Below, piece after piece: positions 1-7,682 of a stretch of 13,065 bases of DNA; position 1 is the first letter of the stretch, and every line of letters starts with the position of its first letter. This DNA comes from an uncultured Clostridia bacterium. Lineage in GTDB: Bacteria; Bacillota; Clostridia; Christensenellales; Borkfalkiaceae. The stretch covers positions 1 to 13,065 of the forward strand of contig CAJOMM010000006.1 of the NCBI GenBank assembly GCA_905235765.1. Reading direction: 5' to 3'. Made by a program: the position numbers and the translations under genes. Below the pieces are notes generated by a model. That model worked only from the letters and a program-made list of their open reading frames with translations, had not been told where the DNA came from and made no database searches.

Positions 1-1
1 A

Positions 2-862
2 CGCAATAATTCCGGCGCGGCGTTCAGCGGTTTATTATACGGGCTCGCCGTTCTGTTTACGCTGCTTTTAGCGGTATTGTTTTCTTTTATATCTTCCGCT
101 TTCGGGATAGAAAAGGATTCTTATTTATTTTTCACCTTAAACTATCTCGTTTCTCCTATCGCGCTTTTTACCATTATATTGTGCGTTAAGCGGTATACCG
201 GCACACCCTTAAAAACTCTTTTAAGGGTGAATAAGCCTCCGATACTTTTCTTAGGCTTGGCGGTCTTGTTGCCGTTTTCCGTGCTCTTCGGCTTCGGTAC
301 GTTAAACGGATACGTTCAGGAACTCGGAAAAATATTGGGGTTAAACGTGCCGAATAATTCTATTCCGCTAAACGGCGTTTTTGATTATTTGTTCTTTACC
401 TTTCTAATATGTCTTTTACCCGCGGCGATTGAAGAAGCGTTTTTTAGGGGCGTGCTTCTAAAATTTTTGGATAAGTCGGGCGAGATTGTTTCTGCCTTCA
501 CCGTTGGACTTTGTTTCGCGCTTTTTCATTTCAGCTTGTTTTCTTTCGTCTATCAATTTATATTCGGCGTTATTTTAGGGATTCTTTCCTTAAGGTCAAA
601 AAGCATTTTCCCCGGTTTTATCGCGCATTTTCTGAATAATTTTATAAACCTTTCGATTTTGTATTTCAATTTCAGCATTGACTTTTATTCGCCTATAATT
701 ATTTCGGCAGGCGTTTTGGTTACCGTCTTTTGCCTTGTCATAGCTTTCCGGGGAAAAACCAAACCAAATTATAAAGAAAGTGTTCGCGGTTTTTATATTC
801 CTTTCGGAATAGTCGGCATGGCGGCGGCGATAATTACCGCAATTTTGGGGGCAATTGTTTAA
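2..862 (+). CDS. CPBP-family intramembrane metalloprotease (5' partial)
   Basis: The reading frame is open to the left edge, so the true start lies outside the window; the TTG at 77 is only an internal candidate. The product is a hydrophobic multi-pass membrane protein of the CPBP (CAAX protease/bacteriocin-processing, Abi) family. Counting from the TTG codon at 77, the three family motifs are present: EExxxR (E119, E120, R124), FxxxH (F147, H151) and HxxxN (H184, N188), which form the metal and catalytic site inside the membrane. About 25 further residues precede this numbering, ending in a hydrophobic segment. The family cleaves peptide bonds within or near the membrane; bacterial members are linked to peptide processing, bacteriocin immunity or anti-sigma turnover, and nothing here identifies the substrate. 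Its TAA stop shares one base with the rlmH start, suggesting translational coupling. Confidence 0.87.
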   Translation, partial: RNNSGAAFSGLLYGLAVLFTLLLAVLFSFISSAFGIEKDSYLFFTLNYLVSPIALFTIILCVKRYTGTPLKTLLRVNKPPILFLGLAVLLPFSVLFGFGTLNGYVQELGKILGLNVPNNSIPLNGVFDYLFFTFLICLLPAAIEEAFFRGVLLKFLDKSGEIVSAFTVGLCFALFHFSLFSFVYQFIFGVILGILSLRSKSIFPGFIAHFLNNFINLSILYFNFSIDFYSPIIISAGVLVTVFCLVIAFRGKTKPNYKESVRGFYIPFGIVGMAAAIITAILGAIV

Positions 863-1332
863 TGATAAAAATCAACCTTCTATGCGTTGGAAAAGTAAAA
901 GAAAGTTACTTCGCGGACGGCATTGCCGAATATTCTAAGCGGCTTTCGAGATTCTGCGATTTTTCCATTACCGAGACTGCCGAAGAAAACCTCAAAAACC
1001 CGACCGACGGAGACGTGAAAAACATCGTCGAAAAAGAGGGCAAAAACCTTCTCAAAAAACTTTCGGGCAAGGTTTACGCGCTTGCGATTGAAGGCGAAAA
1101 GTTTTCCAGCGAAAAATTCGCCGCGGAAATTCAAAAGGAAAAAAACCTCGGTACCGGCGTTATTACTTTCGTTATCGGCGGCTCTTACGGGCTTTCCGAC
1201 GAAATAAAGAAAAACGCTAAGCTTATTTCCTTTTCGGATATGACTTTCCCTCATACCCTTTTCAGATTGATGTTTACCGAACAGCTTTACCGCGCCTTTT
1301 GTATTTCGGAGGGCACCGCGTATCACAAATAG
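862..1332 (+). CDS. rlmH: 23S rRNA (pseudouridine1915-N3)-methyltransferase RlmH
   Basis: The protein has 156 residues, the normal length for RlmH, a SPOUT-class (trefoil-knot) SAM-dependent methyltransferase. The family methylates N3 of pseudouridine 1915 in helix 69 of 23S rRNA in assembled 70S ribosomes. Visible signatures are the glycine-rich SAM-binding segment FVIGGSYGLSDEI (about 108-120), the segment MTFPHTLFRLMFTEQLYRAF (about 127-146) and the invariant C-terminal YHK. The ATG at 862 overlaps the last base of the upstream CPBP stop codon, and a G-rich stretch (847-851) about 10 bases upstream could act as ribosome binding site. It ends with TAG and is followed after 15 bases, in the same frame, by the M14 peptidase gene. 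Confidence 0.97.
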   Translation: MIKINLLCVGKVKESYFADGIAEYSKRLSRFCDFSITETAEENLKNPTDGDVKNIVEKEGKNLLKKLSGKVYALAIEGEKFSSEKFAAEIQKEKNLGTGVITFVIGGSYGLSDEIKKNAKLISFSDMTFPHTLFRLMFTEQLYRAFCISEGTAYHK

Positions 1333-1347
1333 TTCATACAATATCGT

Positions 1348-2133
1348 ATGGACGTTTTATATGATTTAGAGACGTTTTACTCGGGCTGGCGTAAAGAAAA
1401 GGGCTACATCGGAAGCACCGTCAAAAACAGGCTTATTCCTTTCGTCGCGGTCGAAAAAACTCCTTCTCCCATAATTTTGGTTCAGGGCGCGATTCACGCA
1501 AGGGAATTCGTTACGGCTCGGCTTATTATGATTTTGGCGCGGAGATTCGACGCCTTTGGCAAGCTCGGCAAAGCCGTGTTTATTCCGGCGGTTGATCTTG
1601 ACGGAATTAAAATAGCCGAAACCTTCGGCGATTATAAGGCGAACGCAAACGGCGTTGACCTCAACGTTAATTTCGACGCGCGTTGGTCTACGGGCAAAAG
1701 CAACGTCTTTATGAAAGCAAAACAGAATTTCGTCGGAAAAGCGCCTTTTTCCGAACCGGAAAGCGCGGCGTTAAGGGATTTCACGCTTAAAGTTGCGCCG
1801 GACGCGACTTTAAGCTATCACAGTAAGGGCGAAGAAATATACTGGGATTTTCACCAGACCGGAAATTCGGCGGATAGAGACGCGGAATTAGCGGAACTTA
1901 TCTCCGCTTCTACAGGGTACGTCATAAAACCTTCGGGCGCTTCCGCCGGCGGATATAAAGATTGGTGCATTGAAAAACTCAAAATTCCGGCGTTCACTCT
2001 GGAAGTGGGGGAAGACCGCTTAAAGCACCCGATAGGAAAAGACGAGGTTTTCGGTATTTTTTTAAAGAATAAAAACGTGGTTTCGGACGTTTTGGAGTAT
2101 TTATGGAAAAAAAATTCATGTCAGCCGCTATAA
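1348..2133 (+). CDS. M14-family zinc carboxypeptidase-like protein
   Basis: This 261-residue protein carries the metallocarboxypeptidase layout: HxxE zinc ligands in HAREF (H50, E53), the substrate-binding region NGVDLNVNF (101-109), the third zinc ligand in SYHSKG (H158) and the catalytic Glu in FTLEVGE (E219). The usual family motif has Arg after DLN (Arg145 in carboxypeptidase A, which grips the substrate carboxylate); here that position is Val107. No signal peptide or membrane segment is visible, so it probably acts in the cytoplasm. Bacterial M14 proteins include gamma-D-glutamyl-diaminopimelate peptidases, so recycling of wall peptides is possible, but the substrate is unknown. The start is nearly forced: an in-frame TAG (the rlmH stop) lies 15 bases upstream and 1348 is the first usual start codon after it. 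No Shine-Dalgarno precedes it, so re-initiation after rlmH is likely. Its 3' end overlaps tadA by 31 bases. Confidence 0.87.
   Translation: MDVLYDLETFYSGWRKEKGYIGSTVKNRLIPFVAVEKTPSPIILVQGAIHAREFVTARLIMILARRFDAFGKLGKAVFIPAVDLDGIKIAETFGDYKANANGVDLNVNFDARWSTGKSNVFMKAKQNFVGKAPFSEPESAALRDFTLKVAPDATLSYHSKGEEIYWDFHQTGNSADRDAELAELISASTGYVIKPSGASAGGYKDWCIEKLKIPAFTLEVGEDRLKHPIGKDEVFGIFLKNKNVVSDVLEYLWKKNSCQPL
2094..2097 (+). promoter_or_regulatory. Ribosome binding site of tadA inside the M14 gene
   Basis: GGAG lies five bases before the ATG at 2103, within the last codons of the upstream peptidase gene. It supports choosing 2103 as the tadA start despite the 31-base overlap, over the internal ATG at 2118. 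Confidence 0.7.
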
Positions 2134-2576
2134 AAGAGGCGGAAAAAGCCAAAATGCAAGACGAAGTGCCGATAGGCGCGGTTATCGTTCTTAACGGCAA
2201 AATAATCGCGAGGGGATATAACCGCACCGAAAAAACGCAGATCGCTACCGAACACGCGGAGATCGTCGCCATAAAAAAGGCGAATAAAAAGCTTAACAGC
2301 TGGAGATTGGACGGCGCCGAAATGTACGTTACCTTAGAACCCTGCGCAATGTGCGCCGGCGCCATCGCGAACGCAAGAATAAAGGCGGTCTATTTCGGCG
2401 CTTACGAAAAAAAAAGCGGCTGCGCGGAAAGTAAATATCCCGTTCTTTCCGACAACGGGCTGAACCATAGCGTGAACTTTATCGGCGGCATCGAAGAAAA
2501 AACCTGCGCAGATCTTATGAAAAATTATTTTTCCGAAAAAAGAAGGAAGGGGGCGGCGGACAAGCCTTCCGTTTAA
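2103..2576 (+). CDS. tadA: tRNA-specific adenosine(34) deaminase TadA
   Basis: The protein has 157 residues and belongs to the cytidine/deoxycytidylate deaminase-like superfamily. TadA converts adenosine to inosine at the wobble position of tRNA-Arg(ACG), allowing one tRNA to read CGU, CGC and CGA. The zinc site is complete: HAE (H51, E53 as proton shuttle) and PCAMC (C81, C84). The N-terminal region MEKKFMSAAIKEAEKAK followed by EVPIGAVIV, and the C-terminal segment VNFIGGI with a trailing helix, fit TadA better than guanine or cytosine deaminases. It starts inside the end of the M14 peptidase gene in another frame, with a good GGAG site, and is the last gene of the first block. No clear terminator follows; the next gene has its own promoter. 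Confidence 0.95.
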   Translation: MEKKFMSAAIKEAEKAKMQDEVPIGAVIVLNGKIIARGYNRTEKTQIATEHAEIVAIKKANKKLNSWRLDGAEMYVTLEPCAMCAGAIANARIKAVYFGAYEKKSGCAESKYPVLSDNGLNHSVNFIGGIEEKTCADLMKNYFSEKRRKGAADKPSV

Positions 2577-2582
2577 CCGATT

Positions 2583-2606
2583 ATTTTTATTTTTAAAAAG
2601 AAAAAT
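2583..2606 (+). promoter_or_regulatory. A/T-only imperfect palindrome upstream of the prs promoter (possible UP element)
   Basis: A 24-base stretch is almost perfectly self-complementary around 2594/2595, with one A:G mismatch (2589/2600) and, apart from G2600, only A and T. It ends two bases before the -35 hexamer at 2609. An A/T tract here is where an UP element would contact the RNA polymerase alpha subunits. It has no GC stem and no loop, so it is a poor terminator for tadA. Confidence 0.4.
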
Positions 2607-2608
2607 CC

Positions 2609-2637
2609 TTGACTATTTGCGTTAAGTGTCTTAAAAT
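2609..2637 (+). promoter_or_regulatory. Sigma-A-type promoter of prs
   Basis: TTGACT (2609-2614) and TAAAAT (2632-2637) are separated by exactly 17 bases, each matching the housekeeping consensus at five of six positions. Transcription would start near 2644, giving a leader of about 38 bases before the prs ATG. Confidence 0.8.
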
Positions 2638-2669
2638 AAAAGAGTACTATATGTACGCAAAGTTACATT

Positions 2670-2674
2670 AGGAG
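2670..2674 (+). promoter_or_regulatory. Ribosome binding site of prs
   Basis: AGGAG lies seven bases before the ATG at 2682. It shows that the organism uses standard Shine-Dalgarno pairing, a useful contrast with pth and the exonuclease gene, which lack it. Confidence 0.85.
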
Positions 2675-2681
2675 AAATATT

Positions 2682-3635
2682 ATGATTACACATGGCAACC
2701 AAATCGACGTAATTTCCGGCAACTCCAACCGCCCTCTCGCAGAAGCGGTGGCAAAAGAGTTGGGACTTTCGCTTTCAGAAGCGGAAGTAGGCAAGTTTTC
2801 AGACGGCGAAATCAGCATAACGCTGCCTCACACGGTTAGAGGACACGACGTGTTTTTGATACAGTCCACTTCTTCGCCTGTCAACGATAACCTTATGGAA
2901 CTGCTTATTCTTATCGACGCATGCAAACGCGCTTCCGCCGGAAGAATTACCGCGGTCATCCCTTATTTCGGGTATGCGCGTCAGGACAGAAAAGCAAGAC
3001 CGAGGGATCCGATTACGGCTAAACTCGTCGCGGATATCCTTACCAGCGCCGGCGCGGACAGGGTTATGACTATGGACCTCCACGCGGCGCAGATTCAGGG
3101 ATTTTTCGAGATCCCCGTAGACCATCTTTACGGCGCTCCTCTTCTTGCAAAGTATTTCAAGAAAAAAATGGACGAGGATTGGGTAGTCGTTTCACCGGAC
3201 GTAGGAAGCGTCGCGAGAGCGAGAAATTTCGCCTCCAGAGTAAACGCCTCTTTAGCGATAGTCGATAAACGCCGTCCAAAGGCAAACGCCATCGAAGTTA
3301 TGAACGTCATCGGCGACGTCGAAAATAAAAAATGCCTTATGGTTGACGATATGATAGATACCGCCGGCACTATCGTTCAGGGCGCGGAAGCGCTTATGAA
3401 AAACGGCGCGAAAGAAGTTTACGCGTGCTGTACGCACGGCGTTCTGTCGGGTCCGGCGCTTCAAAGACTTTCCGATTCGCCGATTAAAGAAATAGTTATC
3501 CTGGATACCATAAATATTCCGGAGAACATAAGAAACAATCCGAAGTTCAAAGTTGTCTCCGTAGCAAAACTTTTGGCAAAGGCGATAACCACAATATATT
3601 CCGACACTTCTCTTTCCGCTATTTACGAAGATTAA
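2682..3635 (+). CDS. prs: Ribose-phosphate pyrophosphokinase (PRPP synthetase)
   Basis: The enzyme transfers pyrophosphate from ATP to ribose 5-phosphate, making PRPP for purine, pyrimidine, histidine, tryptophan and NAD synthesis in the cytosol. The protein has 317 residues, typical of class I bacterial enzymes. Seen in order: FSDGE (39-43), PYFGYARQDRK (94-104), the divalent-cation and ATP signature DLHAAQIQGFF (132-142, H134), the catalytic flexible loop beginning DKRRP (K196, R197), and the PRPP/ribose-5-phosphate loop VDDMIDTAGT (221-230). It has its own promoter and a strong ribosome binding site, and a tight hairpin terminator five bases after its stop. In Bacillota prs is commonly followed by pth and mfd, as here. 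Confidence 0.98.
   Translation: MITHGNQIDVISGNSNRPLAEAVAKELGLSLSEAEVGKFSDGEISITLPHTVRGHDVFLIQSTSSPVNDNLMELLILIDACKRASAGRITAVIPYFGYARQDRKARPRDPITAKLVADILTSAGADRVMTMDLHAAQIQGFFEIPVDHLYGAPLLAKYFKKKMDEDWVVVSPDVGSVARARNFASRVNASLAIVDKRRPKANAIEVMNVIGDVENKKCLMVDDMIDTAGTIVQGAEALMKNGAKEVYACCTHGVLSGPALQRLSDSPIKEIVILDTINIPENIRNNPKFKVVSVAKLLAKAITTIYSDTSLSAIYED
3573..3600 (+). promoter_or_regulatory. Possible promoter inside the 3' end of prs, facing pth
   Basis: TTGGCA (3573-3578) and TATATT (3595-3600) with a 16-base spacer each match the consensus at five of six positions. A transcript from here would pass through the prs terminator hairpin before reaching pth. This could explain how pth-mfd is expressed, but such matches also arise by chance in coding DNA. 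Confidence 0.3.
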
Positions 3636-3640
3636 ATGAT

Positions 3641-3665
3641 AAAAGCCGTATTTTTACGGCTTTTT
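3641..3665 (+). terminator. Intrinsic terminator after prs
   Basis: AAAAGCCGTA (3641-3650) pairs perfectly over ten bases with TACGGCTTTT (3655-3664) around a TTTT loop, and the 3' arm supplies the T-run. It begins five bases after the prs stop and ends nine bases before the pth ATG. It may leak, or act as an attenuator for pth-mfd. Confidence 0.85.
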
Positions 3666-3673
3666 GATTGAAT

Positions 3674-4249
3674 ATGAAAATAGTCGTAGGTTTAGGCAAT
3701 TTCGGCAAAGAATATCAAAATACTTACCACAATCTCGGCTTCGCGGCGATAGACCGCGCAGCCGAAATTTTGGATTTTAAATTTTCCAAAGAAAAATGCT
3801 TCGCAAGTATTGCAGAAGGCTTTTCCGGCTGTGAAAAAATCGTTTTTGCAAAGCCCTCGACCTTTATGAATCTTTCGGGTAAATCCGTTTCGGAACTCGT
3901 AGGTTTCTATAAAATAGACCTTAAAGACCTTCTCGTAGTGTACGACGATTTCGACCTTGACCGCGGACGCATAAGAATAAGAGAGTCCGGATCCGCCGGC
4001 ACGCATAACGGTATGAAAAGCATTATTTCCGAACTTAACTCACAGGAATTTCCGAGAGTAAGAATCGGGTTTAAGCCTTCGGGTACTTGTCCTATACCGC
4101 TTATAGACTTCGTGCTTTCAACGATTCCGAAAGAGGAAAAGGAACTCTTCGACAAGGCGACCTTAAAAGCGGCAAAGGCGATAGTGGGCTTTTGCGAAGG
4201 GGAAAGTATATCTTCTTTAACGGCAAAGTACAACGGCAATCTCGATTAG
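3674..4249 (+). CDS. pth: Peptidyl-tRNA hydrolase
   Basis: Pth releases peptides from peptidyl-tRNAs that drop off the ribosome, recycling tRNA. The protein has 191 residues from ATG 3674; E. coli Pth has 194. Active-site residues are in place: N9, the catalytic H19 in TYHN, N66 in PSTFMN, D91 in the YDDFD segment and N112 in GTHNG (E. coli N10, H20, N68, D93, N114). One oddity is GLGNFG where the family nearly always has GLGNPG. An in-frame TGA at 3665 limits the start to TTG 3668 or ATG 3674; ATG 3674 fits the family N-terminus (MKIVVGLGN). No Shine-Dalgarno is visible because the prs terminator fills the space upstream. mfd follows after 30 bases, the usual arrangement. Confidence 0.96.
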   Translation: MKIVVGLGNFGKEYQNTYHNLGFAAIDRAAEILDFKFSKEKCFASIAEGFSGCEKIVFAKPSTFMNLSGKSVSELVGFYKIDLKDLLVVYDDFDLDRGRIRIRESGSAGTHNGMKSIISELNSQEFPRVRIGFKPSGTCPIPLIDFVLSTIPKEEKELFDKATLKAAKAIVGFCEGESISSLTAKYNGNLD

Positions 4250-4279
4250 TTTATACATTTAATTTGCCGCAGGTAATAT

Positions 4280-7200
4280 ATGTTCGAACAACTAAAATCC
4301 ATTAAAAACGGCGAAAATTCCGTAAAAGAATTTTGCGATGCCGTCCGCCAAGGTATTCCTTCGGCGGTTTTCGGCGTTACGGACGGGTTTAAGTATTTTC
4401 TGGCGTCTCTTACGGAAACGCCCGTTCTTTACGTAGTAAAAGACTCTTTTACGGCGGCGAACGCGGCAAAGGCGCTTGCCGAAACTTCCCTTAAAATCGT
4501 TACCGTTTTCCCGAAAGAAGAGACGTTATTGAACCTTAAAGCTTTCTCCAAAGAAGTTACCTATTCGAGAATAAAAGCGGCATACGATATTGACGGCGCG
4601 GATATCGTCGTTGCGACCGCGGAATCGCTACAGCAGCCGTTCCCCAAAAAAATTTATTCGTTTACCGTGGTAAAAGGCGAAGAATCCGACAGGGCGGCGC
4701 TTATAGATTTTTTAGTGAAAACCGGTTATTCGAGAGTGGATTCCGTGGACGTTAAAGGAACTTTTTCCGTGCGCGGCGACATTGTGGACGTTTTCCCCGT
4801 GAACTTTGAACTCCCCGTAAGGGTGGACTTTTTCGGGGATGAAGTGGAAACGCTTAAATCCTTCGATACCGAATCGAGGAAAACCGTTTCCGCGTTGGAT
4901 AAAGCGGTTATTTTGCAGGCGGTGGAAAACGTTTTCGATAAAGAAGATCTCGAACGGTTTTCGCAAGCTGTAAAAAACGAAATAAAATCTGCCGTCAAAG
5001 ATAACTATTCGGGACTTAAAAAACTCGCGAGCGATCACGAACTTTCGCTGGAAACGGGAAATTATTCAGAATTATCCGTGTTTTCGCCGCTATCGGATAA
5101 CGTGTGCGACGTTTTCGACCGTTTGAATAAAGAAACAGTCGTTATTATAGACGAAGCAAAACTCGTTTACGACGCCGCAACTCTTATAGAAACGGAGTTT
5201 AACGAGAGGTTTAACGCGCTGTATATGGCGGGCGAAACCTTTTCTTTTGCGCAAAAAAATCTTTCGGGAGTTGCGAAATTTTCCGAACGCCTCAAAGAGT
5301 TCCGCATTTGCGCCTTGCAAACGCTTTCCACTTCTATTCCTTTTTTCAATCCGCTTAAAATAATAAATCCGAAAGTTTCGGGCGTCGCAAACTATTCGAT
5401 GGACTTTAAAGAAGTCTTTTCGGACGTTAAAAACTGGACTTACAACGGCTACTTTGTGGCGGTGTTTTCCGGCAGCGCTTCGAGGGCGCAAAGGCTTTGC
5501 TCGGATTTCTACGAGAACGGAATAGACGTAAAATACGGCGCAAAAAACGACCTTAAAGGCACGGTCGTAACTCCTGAAAAAATGCTCGACGGGTTTATCT
5601 TCCACGAAGAAAAACTCGTCGTTATCGGAACCAATAACCTATTTATAAAGGCGACGGAGCGCGTTAAGACCAAAACGAAAAGGCAGGCGTTTTTCTCAGC
5701 CCCCGAAACGGGCGACTATTGCGTTCACGAAGTGCACGGAATAGGCAAAGTTCTCGGTTCAAAAAAGATAACGACTCTCGACGGGACCAAAGATTACGTG
5801 GCGGTGGAATACGCCGGCGGAGATATTCTTTACGTTCCCGTTGAACAGATGGATATTCTTGCGAGATACCTCGGCGGAGAGAAAAAACCGAAACTTTCCA
5901 AAATCGGCGGACAGGACTTCGAAAGAGTAAAAAAATCGGTTAAAGAAAGCATAAAAAAGATGTCTTTTGACCTTAAAAAATTGTACGGCGAAAGACAGGA
6001 AATGAAAGGATTTCCTTTTAAGTGCGACGAGGAATTGGAATCGGCGTTCGACGCGGCGTTCCAATTCGAAGAAACCGCCGACCAGATTTCCGCAGACCGC
6101 GATATTCTTAAAGATATGAGTTCTTCAAAGGTTATGGATAGACTCGTTTGCGGAGACGTGGGATTCGGGAAGACGGAAGTTGCGTTTCGCGCTGTTTTCC
6201 GCGCCGTGGCGAACGGCAAACAAGCGGCGATGCTTGCTCCGACGACTATCCTCGCCGAACAGCATTTTAACACGGCTAAAGAGAGATTCAAAGACTTCGG
6301 CGTAAAGATTGCCGTGCTTGACAGATTCAGGACGGCGAAAGAACAGAAAAAGATTTTAGACGACCTTAAAAGCGGCGAACTCGATTTTATCATCGGCACG
6401 CACAGGCTTTTGAGTAAAGACGTACAGTTCTGCGACCTCGGTTTGCTGGTCCTCGACGAAGAACAGCGGTTCGGCGTGGAACATAAAGAAAAAATAAAAC
6501 TGTTGAAAAATAACGTGGACACTCTGACGCTTACCGCGACGCCTATTCCGCGGACTTTGCATATGTCTCTTTCGGGTATCAGGTCTATAAGCGTTATAAA
6601 TACGCCGCCGAAGAAAAGACTTCCGGTGCAGACTTACGTTACCGAAGAGTCCGACGCGCTGATAAAAGACGCGGTTTACCGTGAGGTGAACCGCGGAGGG
6701 CAGGCTTTTATTTTATATAACAGGGTGGAGAGTATAAATACTTTCGCGGCAAAAGTCAAGGCGCTGCTTCCCAACGTCAATATAACCGTATGCCACGGGC
6801 AAATGGAAGAAAAGGCGATGGAGGACGGCATAATGAAATTTTACAGCGGCGGCTCCGACGTTCTTATTTCCACGACTATTATAGAAAACGGCATAGATCT
6901 TCCCAAAGCCAACACACTGATAGTCATAGACGCGGATAAATTAGGACTTTCCACGCTTTATCAATTAAAAGGCAGGGTCGGTAGGAGCGATAGGCTTGCT
7001 TACGCGTATTTTACCTTCAAAAGGGAAAAGGTGTTAGAGGGCGCAGCCTTCGACAGGCTTAACGCAATAATAGAATTTACGGAAATGGGTAGCGGAATAA
7101 AGATTGCGATGCGAGACCTTGAAATTCGCGGCGCCGGAAACGTTTTGGGCGCGGAGCAGCACGGACATATGGATAAAATAGGCTACGAACTGTATTCCAA

Positions 7201-7678
7201 ACTTTTGAGAGAGGAACTCTCCGGAAAAGAAGAAAAAATCCCCGAACTTGACGTCAGACTTTCCGCGTTTATTCCCGAAAATTATATTGAGAGCGCTTCG
7301 GCAAGGATGGACGCGTATAAGGAAATAGCCGAGATTAACTCCTTCGAAGCGGAAGACGAAGTATTGTCGTTCCTTAAAACTTCGTACGGCGATATACCCG
7401 AAGAAACGCTTAACCTCATAAAAATTGCCACAGTCAAGTTTATGGCGATGAAAATCTCCGTTTCCGAAATAACCGTAAAAAAGGACGAAGCGTCTTTCGC
7501 TTTCGACGATTTTAAGGCGTTCGGCAATGAAAAACTTATGGCGGCTGTTGACGAATATAAGGGGAAAGTCAGAATTGACGCCGCCGGAAAACCAAAGATA
7601 ATTTTTACCGAAAATTTCAAAAACAGATCGGAAATTCTCGTCCGTATGCGCGAGTTTTTGGCTATAGCCGCATTATAA
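4280..7678 (+). CDS. mfd: Transcription-repair coupling factor Mfd
   Basis: Mfd is an ATP-driven DNA translocase that pushes stalled RNA polymerase off lesions and recruits UvrA for nucleotide excision repair. At 1132 residues it is full length. In order: an N-terminal UvrB-like module (roughly 1-200, with GTFSVRGDIVDVFP at 160-173) whose first domain lacks a Walker A motif; a divergent middle region; the CarD-like RNA-polymerase-interacting domain (about 479-530, starting YCVHEVHGIGKVLG); the helicase core with Walker A GDVGFGKT (625-632), DEEQ (726-729), TATP (752-755) and GRVGR (898-902); a translocation motif region (about 935-972, RDLEIRGAGN and GHMDKIGYELY); and a C-terminal regulatory domain. 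A weak AGGT site lies five bases before the ATG. It is 30 bases after pth and probably cotranscribed; a strong terminator follows. Confidence 0.98.
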   Translation: MFEQLKSIKNGENSVKEFCDAVRQGIPSAVFGVTDGFKYFLASLTETPVLYVVKDSFTAANAAKALAETSLKIVTVFPKEETLLNLKAFSKEVTYSRIKAAYDIDGADIVVATAESLQQPFPKKIYSFTVVKGEESDRAALIDFLVKTGYSRVDSVDVKGTFSVRGDIVDVFPVNFELPVRVDFFGDEVETLKSFDTESRKTVSALDKAVILQAVENVFDKEDLERFSQAVKNEIKSAVKDNYSGLKKLASDHELSLETGNYSELSVFSPLSDNVCDVFDRLNKETVVIIDEAKLVYDAATLIETEFNERFNALYMAGETFSFAQKNLSGVAKFSERLKEFRICALQTLSTSIPFFNPLKIINPKVSGVANYSMDFKEVFSDVKNWTYNGYFVAVFSGSASRAQRLCSDFYENGIDVKYGAKNDLKGTVVTPEKMLDGFIFHEEKLVVIGTNNLFIKATERVKTKTKRQAFFSAPETGDYCVHEVHGIGKVLGSKKITTLDGTKDYVAVEYAGGDILYVPVEQMDILARYLGGEKKPKLSKIGGQDFERVKKSVKESIKKMSFDLKKLYGERQEMKGFPFKCDEELESAFDAAFQFEETADQISADRDILKDMSSSKVMDRLVCGDVGFGKTEVAFRAVFRAVANGKQAAMLAPTTILAEQHFNTAKERFKDFGVKIAVLDRFRTAKEQKKILDDLKSGELDFIIGTHRLLSKDVQFCDLGLLVLDEEQRFGVEHKEKIKLLKNNVDTLTLTATPIPRTLHMSLSGIRSISVINTPPKKRLPVQTYVTEESDALIKDAVYREVNRGGQAFILYNRVESINTFAAKVKALLPNVNITVCHGQMEEKAMEDGIMKFYSGGSDVLISTTIIENGIDLPKANTLIVIDADKLGLSTLYQLKGRVGRSDRLAYAYFTFKREKVLEGAAFDRLNAIIEFTEMGSGIKIAMRDLEIRGAGNVLGAEQHGHMDKIGYELYSKLLREELSGKEEKIPELDVRLSAFIPENYIESASARMDAYKEIAEINSFEAEDEVLSFLKTSYGDIPEETLNLIKIATVKFMAMKISVSEITVKKDEASFAFDDFKAFGNEKLMAAVDEYKGKVRIDAAGKPKIIFTENFKNRSEILVRMREFLAIAAL

Positions 7679-7682
7679 TTCC

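Noticed and set aside
880..1341. Minus-strand open frame almost matching rlmH in length
   Set aside because: It mirrors rlmH codon structure, and the + strand product is an unmistakable RlmH.
2577..2681. Small RNA gene (for example SRP RNA, often near tadA in Bacillota)
   Set aside because: The 105-base gap is too short, is A/T-rich and is explained by the prs promoter and leader; no SRP-like structured core is seen.
3668..3673. TTG at 3668 as pth start
   Set aside because: It would add only two residues before the family-typical MKIVVGLGN and has no better ribosome binding site than ATG 3674.
5830..6522. Long minus-strand open frame (230 codons) opposite mfd
   Set aside because: It lies wholly within the helicase core of mfd, is rich in Ser, Cys and Phe as expected for an antisense shadow, and shows no recognisable domain.
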